64,000 nucleotides of DNA from Hymenobacter sp. BT559. GTDB lineage: Bacteria > Bacteroidota > Bacteroidia > Cytophagales > Hymenobacteraceae. The notes beneath the pieces are model-generated. The model saw nothing but the letters and a program-made list of their open reading frames with translations. It made no database searches and was not told the origin of the DNA. Below, in pieces: positions 42,005 to 51,020 of this stretch; the stretch's first letter is position 1; each line of letters begins with the position of its first letter. The stretch lies in assembly GCF_016427535.1 (NCBI RefSeq), contig NZ_JAELXV010000010.1, positions 38,135 to 102,134 of the forward strand. Direction: 5' to 3'. The position numbers and the translations under genes were made by a program.

Positions 42005-42790
42005 CTAGTTCTGTAGGCGGGTGAGAATCTCGTCGGTCAGGCTACGGTAGTCGGCGGCCCCGTTAGAAGCGGGTGCCCAGTCATAGACGGGCTGGTGCAT
42101 ACTCTGGGCTTCGTCCAAAGCGACATTTTCGCGGATGGTCTGCTTCATGACGAGGTGCTGGAGCGCTGGGTCATTCTGGATGCCGCGGGCAATCTGGTGG
42201 TGTAGCGCCTTGCGGTAGGTCGGCGAGTACTTAGTAAAGAAGATGCCGCCGATGCGCAGACCCGGATTAAAGTTGCGGCGCAGGCGCGCCACCATGTCTA
42301 CTAGGGCCGTCATGCCTTCGTTCCCGAACAGGTTTGGCAGCAATGGGATGAAGACGGCATCACTAGCTACCAAGGCGGCCACGGTCAGGGGGCCCAGGTT
42401 AGGACCCGTATCGAGGATGACGTAGTCGAAGCGCTTGCCCAGGCCTTCTAGCTGCTGGCGGAAAAAAAAGTGGTAGTCGGCGGAGTTGCCAAACGTTTTC
42501 TCGTGCTGCGCCATAATTGGGGCAGAGCGGACCATGCTGAACTGCGGCGTTAGCTGATAACAGATGTCGCCGAGTGCCGGGGCCTGGCCACCCTCCTCCA
42601 CCGGTACCAGGGCCGTACCTAGGTGGGGTTTGTCTTTCGGCAGACCGGAAGCCGTGCTGGCGTTCGCCTGCGGGTCGGCATCAATGAACAGCACGCGATT
42701 ACCTAACTCGGCGAGGCGATGGGCGACTGCCAGTGCGGAAGTGGTTTTGCCCACGCCGCCCTTGTTATTCGCAAAAGTCAAAGTGCGCAT
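42005..42790 (-). CDS. parA: ParA-family partition ATPase
   Basis: 261 residues. Deviant Walker A KGGVGKT (10-16), Walker A' VLFIDADPQANAS, and Walker B YVILDTGPNLGPLT. No N-terminal HTH, so it is the short ParA type (like ParF) that pairs with small RHH partners. It is followed by such a partner, and preceded (61 bp from its start) by a phased octamer array. Confidence 0.92.
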   Translation of the reverse strand: MRTLTFANNKGGVGKTTSALAVAHRLAELGNRVLFIDADPQANASTASGLPKDKPHLGTALVPVEEGGQAPALGDICYQLTPQFSMVRSAPIMAQHEKTFGNSADYHFFFRQQLEGLGKRFDYVILDTGPNLGPLTVAALVASDAVFIPLLPNLFGNEGMTALVDMVARLRRNFNPGLRIGGIFFTKYSPTYRKALHHQIARGIQNDPALQHLVMKQTIRENVALDEAQSMHQPVYDWAPASNGAADYRSLTDEILTRLQN

Positions 42791-42850
42791 ACTGGATAGG
42801 GTGATGTAGTGGTGGCTCGAATGGCGGCCACTGAAGTAAAAGGGAATACA

Positions 42851-43002
42851 GTCGGCAAGTTAGCAAGAAAGCAAGTAAGAAATGATGCAAATTAGCAAAA
42901 AAGCAATCTAGCAAACATAAAATTAAGCAATCTAGCAAGTTTGCAAATACGCAATTAAGCAAGTTTGCAAATTAAAAAATGAGCAAGCTAGCAAGTCAGC
43001 AA
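42851..43002. repeat. 19 tandem 8-bp units (NNNNGCAA), putative partition centromere
   Basis: Read from 42851 the sequence divides without remainder into 19 octamers, of which 16 end in GCAA (exceptions: units 4, 9 and 16). On the other strand the unit is TTGCNNNN. Units TCTAGCAA, TTAAGCAA and GTTTGCAA each occur twice. It sits directly upstream of parA, where class Ib partition systems keep their centromere. It ends 12 bp before the transposon target duplication. Confidence 0.8.
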
Positions 43003-43019
43003 AAAAGTAGTGCTAAATC

Positions 43020-43058
43020 GGCCTTCTTATAGTAGCAAGGGGATAAAATTACTCTAAG
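43020..43058 (+). repeat. left terminal inverted repeat of the Tn3-family element
   Basis: Starts GGCCTTCTTATAGTAGC and ends ATTACTCTAAG. It differs from the right end at four positions. Confidence 0.85.
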
Positions 43059-43365
43059 CTTTTTTCGGCGCTTGCGGCCTTGTTTATAAGCGCTGTTCAA
43101 AGGTGACATTGGCGGCTTCCAAAAAAACCAACTAATACAAGCAGGTGGAGAACGATTCTCGCAATAAGGGCGGATTTTGAGGCCCTCTAAGGGCATTAGA
43201 AAGGGTGGCAATGCATTCTGCTGTCGGCAGCTACACGTCTGTAGGCAACCTTATCATAGCTGTTCGCATCTGACAGGCTGTTGCCTTAACTGACTAGCAC
43301 TCTATGTCCGACGCTATTCATTGTCTGGCAATGTGTTGCATGGCTAATCACCTTTTTGTGTTTGT

Positions 43366-44850
43366 ATGAAAAGTACCCTGTTAAAACTCAGCTGGGCGGT
43401 GAGCAGTGCGCTCCTGGCTTTTGGGGCACACGCGCAGAGCCGCCCCGACAGCATTGATGTCTTTTTGCAAGACCGCATGCAACAACTCCACATTCCAGGC
43501 TTGCAAGTAGCCGTTATTCGGCACGGCCAACTCGTCAAGCTGAGTAGCTACGGGTTGGCCAACGTAGAACATGCCGTCCCCACGACCAAGGAGAGCGTTT
43601 TTTCCGTCAATTCCATTACTAAAGCCTTTGTGGGTGTCGCTATCATGCAACTGGTCGAGGCCGGCAAACTGCGCGTCGACGACCCCCTTTCCCGCTACCT
43701 GCCGGACTTGCCCAGCACCTGGCAAGCGGTTACGCTCCAGCAAGTGCTCACCAACACGTCCGGCCTGCCCAACATCATTGACGAGTCCGAGCACGTGCTG
43801 GCTGGCGGTCAGGAAGCGGCGGCGTGGGAAAAAGTCAAAACCCTGCCGCTGGAATTTAAACCCGGCGAGAAATTCAGCTACAACCAGACCGGGTACGTCA
43901 TGCTGGGCAAAATCATTACCCAGGTGAGCGGCGTGCATTTCACCCAATTCATTGCAGAGGGCCAGTTCAAAGCAGCCAACCTGACGCAAACCCGGTTCGG
44001 CGATTCGCAAGACGTCATCCCCCACTCGGCGGGCGCGTACACGACCAAGCGCAACCTTGACGGCCGCTGGGTGGACCGGGGCGAGCTAAGCGAATCCTAC
44101 GCCGAATTTCCGGTCTTTTTTCGCACGGCCACCGGCATTCTCTCCACCGCCCAAGACATGGCGCAGTGGCTGCTGGCGCTGCAAGATGGGCGCCTCTTGA
44201 AAGACAAGGCCAGTTTGCGCACCCTGTGGACGCCGGCCCGGCTCCCCAATGGGCAGGTCGGGGGCTTCAATGACTTGGTGAACGGCTACGCGCTGGGTTG
44301 GCCGACCGTTACCCGGGCGGAGCATCCGGCCGTCGGCCCGGTGGGTGGCATGCGGTCCGCCTTTTTCGTGTATCCGCAAGATGAGTTGTCCATCATCGTC
44401 TTGAGCAACGTGCAAGGCGCTAATCCGGAGTATTTCATTGATGACATCGCCGGGTACTACCTCCCTGACATGAAGCAATCCCACGGGTTTGGGTTGCCAC
44501 CCGCCATCAAAAAACTACGGGCGGCATTGCTCCACCAAGGCTTCGACAAAGCGCCGGTCATTGCCGCCCGGTTGAAGAAGAAAGATGCCTCCTTTCAATT
44601 AACCGAAAACGACTTGAATGCGTGGGGGTATAAGTTGCTGGAACAGCAGCAGCCCGCGCAGGCCGTGTCCATCTTTCGGCTAAACGTAGCCCTCTACCCG
44701 CACAGCGCGAATACGTTCGATAGTCTGGCCGAGGCGTTAGAAGGAACGGGTGACCGGGTTGGCGCTTTAAAAAATTACCGGCGTTCGCTGGCGTTGAATC
44801 CAGCGAATACCAACGCGATGACTCATATCAAAGCCCTTGAAGGCAATTGA
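43366..44850 (+). CDS. exported serine hydrolase (beta-lactamase/DD-peptidase fold) with TPR tail, transposon passenger
   Basis: 494 residues. Signal peptide MKSTLLKLSWAVSSALLAFGAHAQ. The class C/DD-peptidase-like fold has the nucleophile motif S-I-T-K in VNSITKAFVGVA (near 90), FSYNQTGYVML for the second motif, and PVGGMRS as the third (HxG-like) region. Residues ~420-494 hold a TPR pair (QAVSIFRLNVALYPHSANTF, GALKNYRRSLALNPANTN). Such hydrolases need not give drug resistance; their substrates are mostly unknown. The gene lies between the left inverted repeat and the resolvase and is the only non-transposition gene in the element. A decayed relative is at 51617-52498. Confidence 0.85.
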   Translation: MKSTLLKLSWAVSSALLAFGAHAQSRPDSIDVFLQDRMQQLHIPGLQVAVIRHGQLVKLSSYGLANVEHAVPTTKESVFSVNSITKAFVGVAIMQLVEAGKLRVDDPLSRYLPDLPSTWQAVTLQQVLTNTSGLPNIIDESEHVLAGGQEAAAWEKVKTLPLEFKPGEKFSYNQTGYVMLGKIITQVSGVHFTQFIAEGQFKAANLTQTRFGDSQDVIPHSAGAYTTKRNLDGRWVDRGELSESYAEFPVFFRTATGILSTAQDMAQWLLALQDGRLLKDKASLRTLWTPARLPNGQVGGFNDLVNGYALGWPTVTRAEHPAVGPVGGMRSAFFVYPQDELSIIVLSNVQGANPEYFIDDIAGYYLPDMKQSHGFGLPPAIKKLRAALLHQGFDKAPVIAARLKKKDASFQLTENDLNAWGYKLLEQQQPAQAVSIFRLNVALYPHSANTFDSLAEALEGTGDRVGALKNYRRSLALNPANTNAMTHIKALEGN

Positions 44851-44900
44851 TTGAATCGGACCGCATAACCCATGCAGCATATTGACCAACGTCAGCTGTG

Positions 44901-45473
44901 CTACTGGGTAAGCGCAGCCTGTAAATATTTGCGGTAGCGCTTGACGCTGGAGAGGCTGATGCCGGTCAGTTCCACAGTCTCGGTCACAGAGAGTCCTTTA
45001 TCCAGCGCCTTCTTGACTTTGCTCAGGTTCTCAGCGTCGAGCCCCTTGGGGCGGCCGATGTGCTTGCCCTGGGCAGCTGCCAGCTGTTGGCCGGCCCTAG
45101 TCTTCTCTAGGATGCTCTCGCGGTCGTACTCGGCCAACGAGGCAAAGATGGAGAGCATGAACTTGCCCGCCGGGGTGGTCGTGTCGATGCCCAGGTCCAG
45201 GGCCTTGAAGTGAATGCCCCGCTGGTGAAACGAGTTGACTAGGTGAATCACGTGGTCGCGGCTGCGGCCTAAGCGGAAGAAACGCGCTACTAATACAGTG
45301 TCGCCCTCCCGCAGCAGCCCTAGCAACTCATCGAGCGCGGGCCGCTGCAGGCTCATGCCCGTGATTTTGTCCTGGAAGATGCGGTCACAGCCAGCCTTGG
45401 TCAGGATGTCGAGCTGCGTATCCAGGTTCTGGTCGACGGTGGAGACACGGGCGTAGCCGAAGGTTTTGTTCAT
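44901..45473 (-). CDS. tnpR: Tn3-type resolvase
   Basis: 190 residues. FGYARVSTVDQN puts the catalytic Ser near 10; VARFFRLGRSRDHV carries the conserved Arg pair; the C-terminal HTH is GLSVTETVELTGISLSSVKRY. Length is that of Tn3-family resolvases. It is divergent from tnpA, with a dyad-rich gap between them that should be the res site. Confidence 0.92.
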   Translation of the reverse strand: MNKTFGYARVSTVDQNLDTQLDILTKAGCDRIFQDKITGMSLQRPALDELLGLLREGDTVLVARFFRLGRSRDHVIHLVNSFHQRGIHFKALDLGIDTTTPAGKFMLSIFASLAEYDRESILEKTRAGQQLAAAQGKHIGRPKGLDAENLSKVKKALDKGLSVTETVELTGISLSSVKRYRKYLQAALTQ

Positions 45474-45476
45474 GCG

Positions 45477-45539
45477 GGGTCAGAAAGTCAGGTTCACAAA
45501 GATAAACCATCGTTTATTTTTGGTCCTACTTTCTGACCC
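45477..45539. promoter_or_regulatory. nested dyads between tnpR and tnpA (putative res site/operator)
   Basis: GGGTCAGAAAGT at 45477-45488 and ACTTTCTGACCC at 45528-45539 form an outer inverted repeat. ATAAAC-CATC-GTTTAT at 45502-45517 lies inside. Resolvases act at such divergent gaps; the subsites are not resolved here. Confidence 0.6.
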
Positions 45540-45624
45540 TATGTTTTCAAGTACCTCAAGGCCCAGTGGGTCGGCTCCGGATGAGGGCCAAGAAGCTATG
45601 GCTTTTTGACCCACGCCCCCACAC

Positions 45625-48588
45625 ATGATTTCGCCCTTTCTCACCGCGCCCGAACGCCAGGGCTACCAGCAGGTGCCGGCCACGCTCAGCGAAACCGACC
45701 TGCGGCAGCACTTTCACCTGACGGGAGCAGACCGTGAATTCATCCAGCGCCAGCGCCGCGACAGCAATCGACTGGGCTGCGCCGTGCAGCTGGGCCTGGT
45801 GCGCCTGATGGGCTATCTGCCCGAAGACTGGTTCGAGCAGGTGCCGGTACAGGTGGCCGCCTTTGTCGGCCAGCAGCTGGGCATCGCGTCGGACGCGCTG
45901 GCCAGCTACGGCGAACGAGCGGCGACGCGTAGCGAACACTTGCAGCTGGTGCTGCGGCACCTGGGCTACCGTAAGTGGCAGCCGCTGGACAGTCCCGACC
46001 TGGAAGCCTGGCTGCTGGAACGGGCCTTGAAGCACGACCAGCCGCGCCTGCTACTGCAGGCCGCCTGTCAGAAGCTGCATCAGGACCGCCTGCTGCGGCC
46101 GGCCATCTCGGTGCTGGAACTGCTGGTGAGCCAAGCGCTGCTGCAAACCGACGCAGCCACCTACCAGCGCCTGGCCCCGCTGCTCACGCCGGCGGTGGAA
46201 GCGCAACTCGACGCCCTATTGGTACCCGACCCCGCCCGGCGCGTGACCCTGCACCGCTGGCTCTGCCAGCCGGCGACGGCCAACACGCCCACGGCCATCA
46301 ACCAGGCCCTGGCCAAGCTCGACTTCCTGCACCAACTGGGGCTAGTCGACTGGGACACGAGCGGGCTGAACGCCAACCGCCGCAAGCGCCTGGCCCACCG
46401 GGCGCGCCACCGCACCAGCCAAGCCATCGGCCGCTACGCCCCAGCCAAACGCTACCCACTGCTGGTGGCCTTCGTGCTGGAAAGCTACCGCGACGTGCTC
46501 GACGCGGTGCTGACCATGTTCAGCGACTACTGGGCCTTGGCCCAGCGCAAAGCCCAGCGCGAGTACGAGGCCCACCTGCTGGCTATTCGCCAGGCCCGCG
46601 AGACGGCTTTGCGCGTCTTCGCCCAGGTCGCCCGCACGGTGGTCGACGAGCACATACCAGCCGGGCAGGTGCGACAAGCTGTTTTCGAGACGGTCCCTCG
46701 GGAACAGGTGGAGCAGGCCTTACAGGCTTACTACGCCCTGAGCGATACCCACTTGGATTCGCCTTTGGCCTTTCTGCTGCGGCGCTACGCGCACCTGAAG
46801 CAGTTTTCCGCCAGCCTGTTGCGGCAGGTTTCATTTGCCAGCGCCTTTGCCGGGGACCACTTCGCCGAGGCCCTGGCCCTGGTGGTGGAACTGCAGACCG
46901 GGGCCCGGCGCAAGCTGCCGGCCGATGCCCCGACCGATTTTATCACGCCCTCCTGGCAGGGCTTCGTGCACCCGCAACAGGCCCCCGAGCGCCTACCCTA
47001 CGAGCTGTGCGTACTGGCCACCTTGCGCGAGCGGCTGCGCTCGGGAGATGTATTCGTGCCGGGCTCGCGCAAATTCGCCGACCTGGAAAGCTACTTGATT
47101 CCGGCTACCCAGTGGCCCGGCCTTCGCAGGGAGGTGCTGCGCCAGTTGGGCCTGCCCGAAGACCCCAGCCAGCGCCTGCAGGCCCGCCTGGCCGAGCTCG
47201 AAGCGCTGCTGCCGCAGGTCACGGCGCTGCTGGCCGAAGGCGGCGAGGTGCGCTTGGAGGACGGCGAGCTGGTGCTCACGGCCTTGCAGGCCGAGGAGTT
47301 ACCAGCTTCGCTCCAGGCGCTGGACGAGCAGATTCGGGCCCGCATGCCGGCCGTGGAGTTAACTGACATTCTGGTCGAGGTAGATGGCTGGACCGGCTTC
47401 TCCGGACTGCTGTGCGAGGCGTCGGCCGGGGGTAACGAGACGCCGGCGCCGGTCTATGCGGCCCTGCTGGCCGCCGCTTGCAACATCCCCTTGTCCGACA
47501 TGGCGCGCAGTACCGGCTTGCCATACCAAACGGTCTGGTGGGCGACCCACCAGTTCTTGCACGAGCAGCCGCTGCGGGCAGCCACCACCCGTGTGGTCAA
47601 CCAGCAGCACCGCCAGTGGCTGGCCCAGCACTGGGGTGGCGGGGGCCTGTCTTCTTCGGACGGCCAGCGCTTCCCCGTCAGCGGAGCCGTGCGCAACGCC
47701 AAGGCCCTGCCGCGCTACTTCGGCTACGGCCGGGGCGTGACCTTCTACACCCACACGGCCGACCATTACGCCCAGTACGGCAGCAAGGTCATCCCCGCCA
47801 CCGAGCGCGACGCCACCTACGTGCTGGACGAAGTGCTGGGCAACGAAACCGACGTAGTCATCGTCGAGCACGCCACCGACACGCACGGCTACACGGACCT
47901 GGTGTTCGGGCTCTTTGACCTGCTGGGCTTGCAGTACTCGCCGCGCCTGCGCGACATCGGCGACCAGAAGCTCTGCCGCATCCGGGGCCGGGAGCTGAGC
48001 TATCCGGGCCTGCACTTCACCGGCCACGTGCAGCCGGGCTACATCGCGGCTCGTTTCGACGACTTGCTGCGGGTAGCCGGCTCGTTTAAGCTCGGCTACG
48101 TAACGGCCTCCCTCTTCATCAGCAAGCTCCAAGCTTACCCGCGCCAGCACAACCTGACGTATGTACTACAACAGTACGGGCGGCTCATCAAAACCAACTT
48201 TATCCTGCGCTACCTACTCAGCCAGCCCTTGCGACGCAAGATTCACACGCAACTCAACAAGGGCGAGCGGCTGCACGCGCTGCGGGTGTTTCTCTGGTTT
48301 GGCGGCGACGGCCTCATCCGCCGCAAACAGGAAGAAGCCCAACAGGAGGTCGTCGGCGCCCTCAATCTGGTCACCAACCTGGTCGTGCTCTGGAATACGG
48401 TCTACCTGCAGCAAGTGGTGCAAACGCTACGGGCCGAAGGCGTGGAGGTGCGCGACGAGGACCTGGCGCGCCTCTCACCTGCTCGGTACGAGCACATCAA
48501 CCGCCTAGGCAAGTACACCTTCCCCAGCCAGGTGGACGTACAGCCCAACGGCCTGCGCAGCCTGCAAAAGCCGTTGGAAACGGCTTAG
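45625..48588 (+). CDS. tnpA: Tn3-family transposase
   Basis: 987 residues, the full length of the family. N-terminal DUF4158-like domain FLTAPERQGYQQVPATLSETDL, a long helical middle and the C-terminal DDE catalytic part including DILVEVDGWTGF, GGGLSSSDGQRFP, HATDTHGYTD, LQYSPRLRDIGDQ and VTNLVVLWNTVYLQ, where the Asp residues of the catalytic triad fall. The stop codon lies inside the right inverted repeat. It has no frameshift, so it should be active. A degraded 3' copy occurs at 52501-52671. Confidence 0.95.
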   Translation: MISPFLTAPERQGYQQVPATLSETDLRQHFHLTGADREFIQRQRRDSNRLGCAVQLGLVRLMGYLPEDWFEQVPVQVAAFVGQQLGIASDALASYGERAATRSEHLQLVLRHLGYRKWQPLDSPDLEAWLLERALKHDQPRLLLQAACQKLHQDRLLRPAISVLELLVSQALLQTDAATYQRLAPLLTPAVEAQLDALLVPDPARRVTLHRWLCQPATANTPTAINQALAKLDFLHQLGLVDWDTSGLNANRRKRLAHRARHRTSQAIGRYAPAKRYPLLVAFVLESYRDVLDAVLTMFSDYWALAQRKAQREYEAHLLAIRQARETALRVFAQVARTVVDEHIPAGQVRQAVFETVPREQVEQALQAYYALSDTHLDSPLAFLLRRYAHLKQFSASLLRQVSFASAFAGDHFAEALALVVELQTGARRKLPADAPTDFITPSWQGFVHPQQAPERLPYELCVLATLRERLRSGDVFVPGSRKFADLESYLIPATQWPGLRREVLRQLGLPEDPSQRLQARLAELEALLPQVTALLAEGGEVRLEDGELVLTALQAEELPASLQALDEQIRARMPAVELTDILVEVDGWTGFSGLLCEASAGGNETPAPVYAALLAAACNIPLSDMARSTGLPYQTVWWATHQFLHEQPLRAATTRVVNQQHRQWLAQHWGGGGLSSSDGQRFPVSGAVRNAKALPRYFGYGRGVTFYTHTADHYAQYGSKVIPATERDATYVLDEVLGNETDVVIVEHATDTHGYTDLVFGLFDLLGLQYSPRLRDIGDQKLCRIRGRELSYPGLHFTGHVQPGYIAARFDDLLRVAGSFKLGYVTASLFISKLQAYPRQHNLTYVLQQYGRLIKTNFILRYLLSQPLRRKIHTQLNKGERLHALRVFLWFGGDGLIRRKQEEAQQEVVGALNLVTNLVVLWNTVYLQQVVQTLRAEGVEVRDEDLARLSPARYEHINRLGKYTFPSQVDVQPNGLRSLQKPLETA

Positions 48589-48622
48589 CGTAATTTTATC
48601 CCCCCGCTGCTATAAGAAGGCC
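48584..48622 (-). repeat. right terminal inverted repeat of the Tn3-family element
   Basis: It overlaps the tnpA stop codon (TAG at 48586-48588) and ends in AAGGCC, with the AAATC target duplication after it. Confidence 0.85.
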
Positions 48623-48627
48623 AAATC

Positions 48628-49450
48628 GTACGAGAATTCGATTTAGGTGTTCTCGTTACAACGAGACTAAAGCTTACAATAAGCTTTAAATCACTGTACT
48701 TTGCTAGTGTCCCACTAACTGTCCTTGGCTGTTGCACAACTCAATCTAGTATCTCGCGCCTAGTCATTAGCAACCGAATCGGGCTCGCAAACTGGCCGAA
48801 GGGCAACTATTATTAGGTCTCGGGACTGCCTGCGACTGCCGTTCGAACAAACAGGAGGATTCTGCAACAGCAACGTTCGTTTTAGGAGATAAGCCATAGG
48901 CAAGCAAAAAGTAGCCTCAAATACTCGAATACATGACCCTTATTGGCGTCTCACGAATCCATGAGCCGCTTCAGGGTAGCTTAGTGAGATAGTGAGACCC
49001 TTACCGCAATTTTCCGTCTCGTTGTTCAGCACTGTCACCAGCACCAGTAGCCCAAACAGCTTCCACACCAAGTGCGCATAGGCGGAGCGTGCGGCTGTAG
49101 TGCGGGGACGTAGCTTGGAAAGCAAAGAAGGTGGCCTAGGCAAGCAACATACCCGCGTACATGACCAAGAGGCGCAGGTAGTCGAGGCTGGCTGGGGTGA
49201 ACATGGCGGGGTTTACGAACGTGTGTGGCGCGGCCACCAAAAACGAACTACTGGTGTAAGAGAGCATCAAAAAGTGTGAGGCGGTCGAGGACACCAAACT
49301 CTTGACACAACTGGCAGAACGCCTACCTACACCGTTTAAGCCGACTACTCCACACTTTTTGATGCTCTCCTGATAAGGAGCAAAAGAAGCGCAAGAGCAT
49401 TGAAAAATCGACAGCCTTTAATTGTCCGTGCAACCTAATATAAACTGGCT
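48628..49450. other. gene-free stretch with hairpins and an IS/MITE scar
   Basis: TCTCGT/ACGAGA (48651-48666) and TAAAGCTTA-CAA-TAAGCTTTA (48668-48688) are two hairpins; the second resembles part of the rep iterons. A 110-bp element with 19-bp ends is at 49260-49369. The frame on the minus strand at 48940-49143 contains HLVWKLFGLLVLVTVLN but has no family I can name. Confidence 0.45.
49260..49369. mobile_element. 110-bp MITE-like or internally deleted IS, 19-bp perfect inverted repeats
   Basis: GAGAGCATCAAAAAGTGTG at 49260-49278 is exactly complementary to 49351-49369, with 72 bp between. The ends, with a CAAAAAGTGTG core, recall IS256-type termini, but this is a guess. The inside reads a short stop-ended frame (LLTQLAERLPTPFKP). 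No clear target duplication was found. Confidence 0.55.
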
Positions 49451-50593
49451 TTACAGCTTAAGTGCCTGCTGCACTATTATTTTAGCCTCAGTTGCCTCAT
49501 TTTTTGCGTCAATCTTCGCCTGCTTGGCATCTTCTAGCGCCTGCTTGCCGGCCCGCACGAAAGCCGCGTTGCAGTAGCGCAGCTTATCGTCAATATGCCG
49601 GTTCGAGCGGTTTTTGGCTTCCCAAGCCTTAAGTAACTCCAAAGCCCCTTCCTGCTTGAGAATAGGCGCATACTTAACAATATTGGCATCCGTTACTTTC
49701 CATTCTCGCAGTCGCACAATGATACTCCCCGTATCAACATGTTCCAGCCAAGAGGCAGGAATATCTTTCAGCGCCGGCCCTTTTTTCAACTCGAACCGAA
49801 ACCGGATAATCTTCTTGCGGCCCCGGCCGGGTCGGTCAGTTTCGTAGATGGGAGTGAAGTCGAAGTCGAAATCAGTGCCGGCCAACTCCTTTTGTGGTTC
49901 CTTCATGGTGTTTGCAATCAGCAGCATAGTATTAGCATACTTCACTAGTGGTTGCCCGTTCTTGCCTTTCTTAATCTGCCCGCGCTTGTCGACCTCGTGC
50001 CAGCAGTCCATATACTGGCGGTAATCATCGACGGACACTTCCCAGTAGCCTTTGTCCTGCCAGGCAGCCAGAATCTCAAAGAACCGCATGCTGTACCAAC
50101 TTTTCAGGTTCATGTAGCCGTGGAGCGGAAATCGACTGTAGTGGGCCGCTTTTACCAGATAGGGGGCCAGCTGCGGGTTGAGCAAAATAGTAATGACACC
50201 CTCCTTGTAGCCCACCCGCTGCTCTTTGGTGGTGTCCAAGAGGTGCCGGAAATACCACTCTTTATGGTCAATGCTCTCAAACTCCCACTTCACGTCGGCC
50301 AATTCATAGAGAGCACCTTTGATTTTGGCGTAGGCAGTTTCCGTATCGATATCGGTACCCTCTAGGATGGAGGAGATGTGCAGCTGGTAGAAGTCCCGCA
50401 GCTGAAAGTCGTTATCCCGAATCTGGTCAATCACCCGCGCCATAATACGCTTGCCATACACAGAGATACGCTTCTGGTGAGCGAACGTCACATTCCAGTG
50501 TTGCTTTACTTCCCCACGAAATTCAGGCTCATATTTGAGGTCAAGTTCCAGCATCGGGGTGATAGGGGCGCGAGTGATACGTTTGTCAGCCAT
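49451..50593 (-). CDS. repB: plasmid replication initiator, RepB/Rep_3-type
   Basis: 380 residues from ATG 50593 (MADKRITRAP); 50605 is an alternative. Tandem winged-helix initiator of the Rep_3 type; conserved-looking stretches are SVYGKRIMARVIDQIRDND, ILEGTDIDTETAYAKIKGAL and GYMNLKSWYSMRFFEILAAW. Iterons lie 140-430 bp upstream, so this protein and its origin form a replicon. It shares 70-90 nt runs of identical DNA with the second initiator gene at 53466. Confidence 0.88.
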   Translation of the reverse strand: MADKRITRAPITPMLELDLKYEPEFRGEVKQHWNVTFAHQKRISVYGKRIMARVIDQIRDNDFQLRDFYQLHISSILEGTDIDTETAYAKIKGALYELADVKWEFESIDHKEWYFRHLLDTTKEQRVGYKEGVITILLNPQLAPYLVKAAHYSRFPLHGYMNLKSWYSMRFFEILAAWQDKGYWEVSVDDYRQYMDCWHEVDKRGQIKKGKNGQPLVKYANTMLLIANTMKEPQKELAGTDFDFDFTPIYETDRPGRGRKKIIRFRFELKKGPALKDIPASWLEHVDTGSIIVRLREWKVTDANIVKYAPILKQEGALELLKAWEAKNRSNRHIDDKLRYCNAAFVRAGKQALEDAKQAKIDAKNEATEAKIIVQQALKL

Positions 50594-50736
50594 GAGATTA
50601 CACAACGAACGGTGGCGGGAAGGTTACGCAATATAGACTAAATAAAGTAAAAGAGTAAGGTATTGGAAATCGCATCTTACTTTTTTTATCCTCTGGTTTG
50701 TCGGCCATCTTTTATTTGACGCTCTACTACCCTTTA

Positions 50737-51020
50737 CCTGTCTAAACCTTACTTTATTCGGTGCGATTGCTGAGACCTCATTTTTAGATGCGGCTTCTAG
50801 TATCGGCGGAACAGCTGTCTAAACCTTACTTTATTAAGGCTTCAAACAGAATTCGCCCATTAAGAGACCTAAATGCAATGTGGATAACTACCTGTCTAAA
50901 GCTTAGCTTTTACCTGTCCAAAACTTACCTTTTAAGACGCCCCACCTGTCTAAAGCTTAGCTTTTAAAGCCTACCTACCTGTCTAAAGCTTAGTTTTTAC
51001 CTGTCCAAAACTTAGTTTAT
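50737..51020 (+). repeat. seven direct iterons, replication origin
   Basis: The ~21-bp unit CCTGTCTAAAGCTTAGCTTT (variants CCTGTCCAAAACTTACCTTTT and CCTGTCTAAACCTTACTTTAT) starts at 50737, 50815, 50891, 50913, 50945, 50978 and 51000. Two spacings are 22 bp, about two helical turns; the first two units stand apart. This is the layout of an iteron-controlled origin beside a Rep_3-type gene. Confidence 0.88.

Larger units (their letters stand above)
43020..48622. mobile_element. complete Tn3-family transposon, 5603 bp
   Basis: 39-bp inverted repeats lie at 43020-43058 and 48584-48622 (35 of 39 positions equal), each beginning GGCCTTCTTATAG and ending in TAAG, the conserved inner end of Tn3-type repeats. 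AAATC at 43015-43019 and 48623-48627 is the 5-bp target duplication usual for the family. Content: a serine hydrolase passenger, divergent resolvase and transposase with a dyad between. The element has inserted 12 bp past the octamer array beside parA. Intact repeats and duplication indicate recent insertion. Confidence 0.88.

Noticed and set aside
42851..43002. Repeat array taken for a CRISPR array
   Set aside because: Units are 8 bp and contiguous, with no spacers and no cas genes.
45975..47366. Long 463-codon frame inside the transposase gene
   Set aside because: It is Pro/Ala/Gly/Arg-rich shadow coding in another frame of GC-rich tnpA, with no motif.
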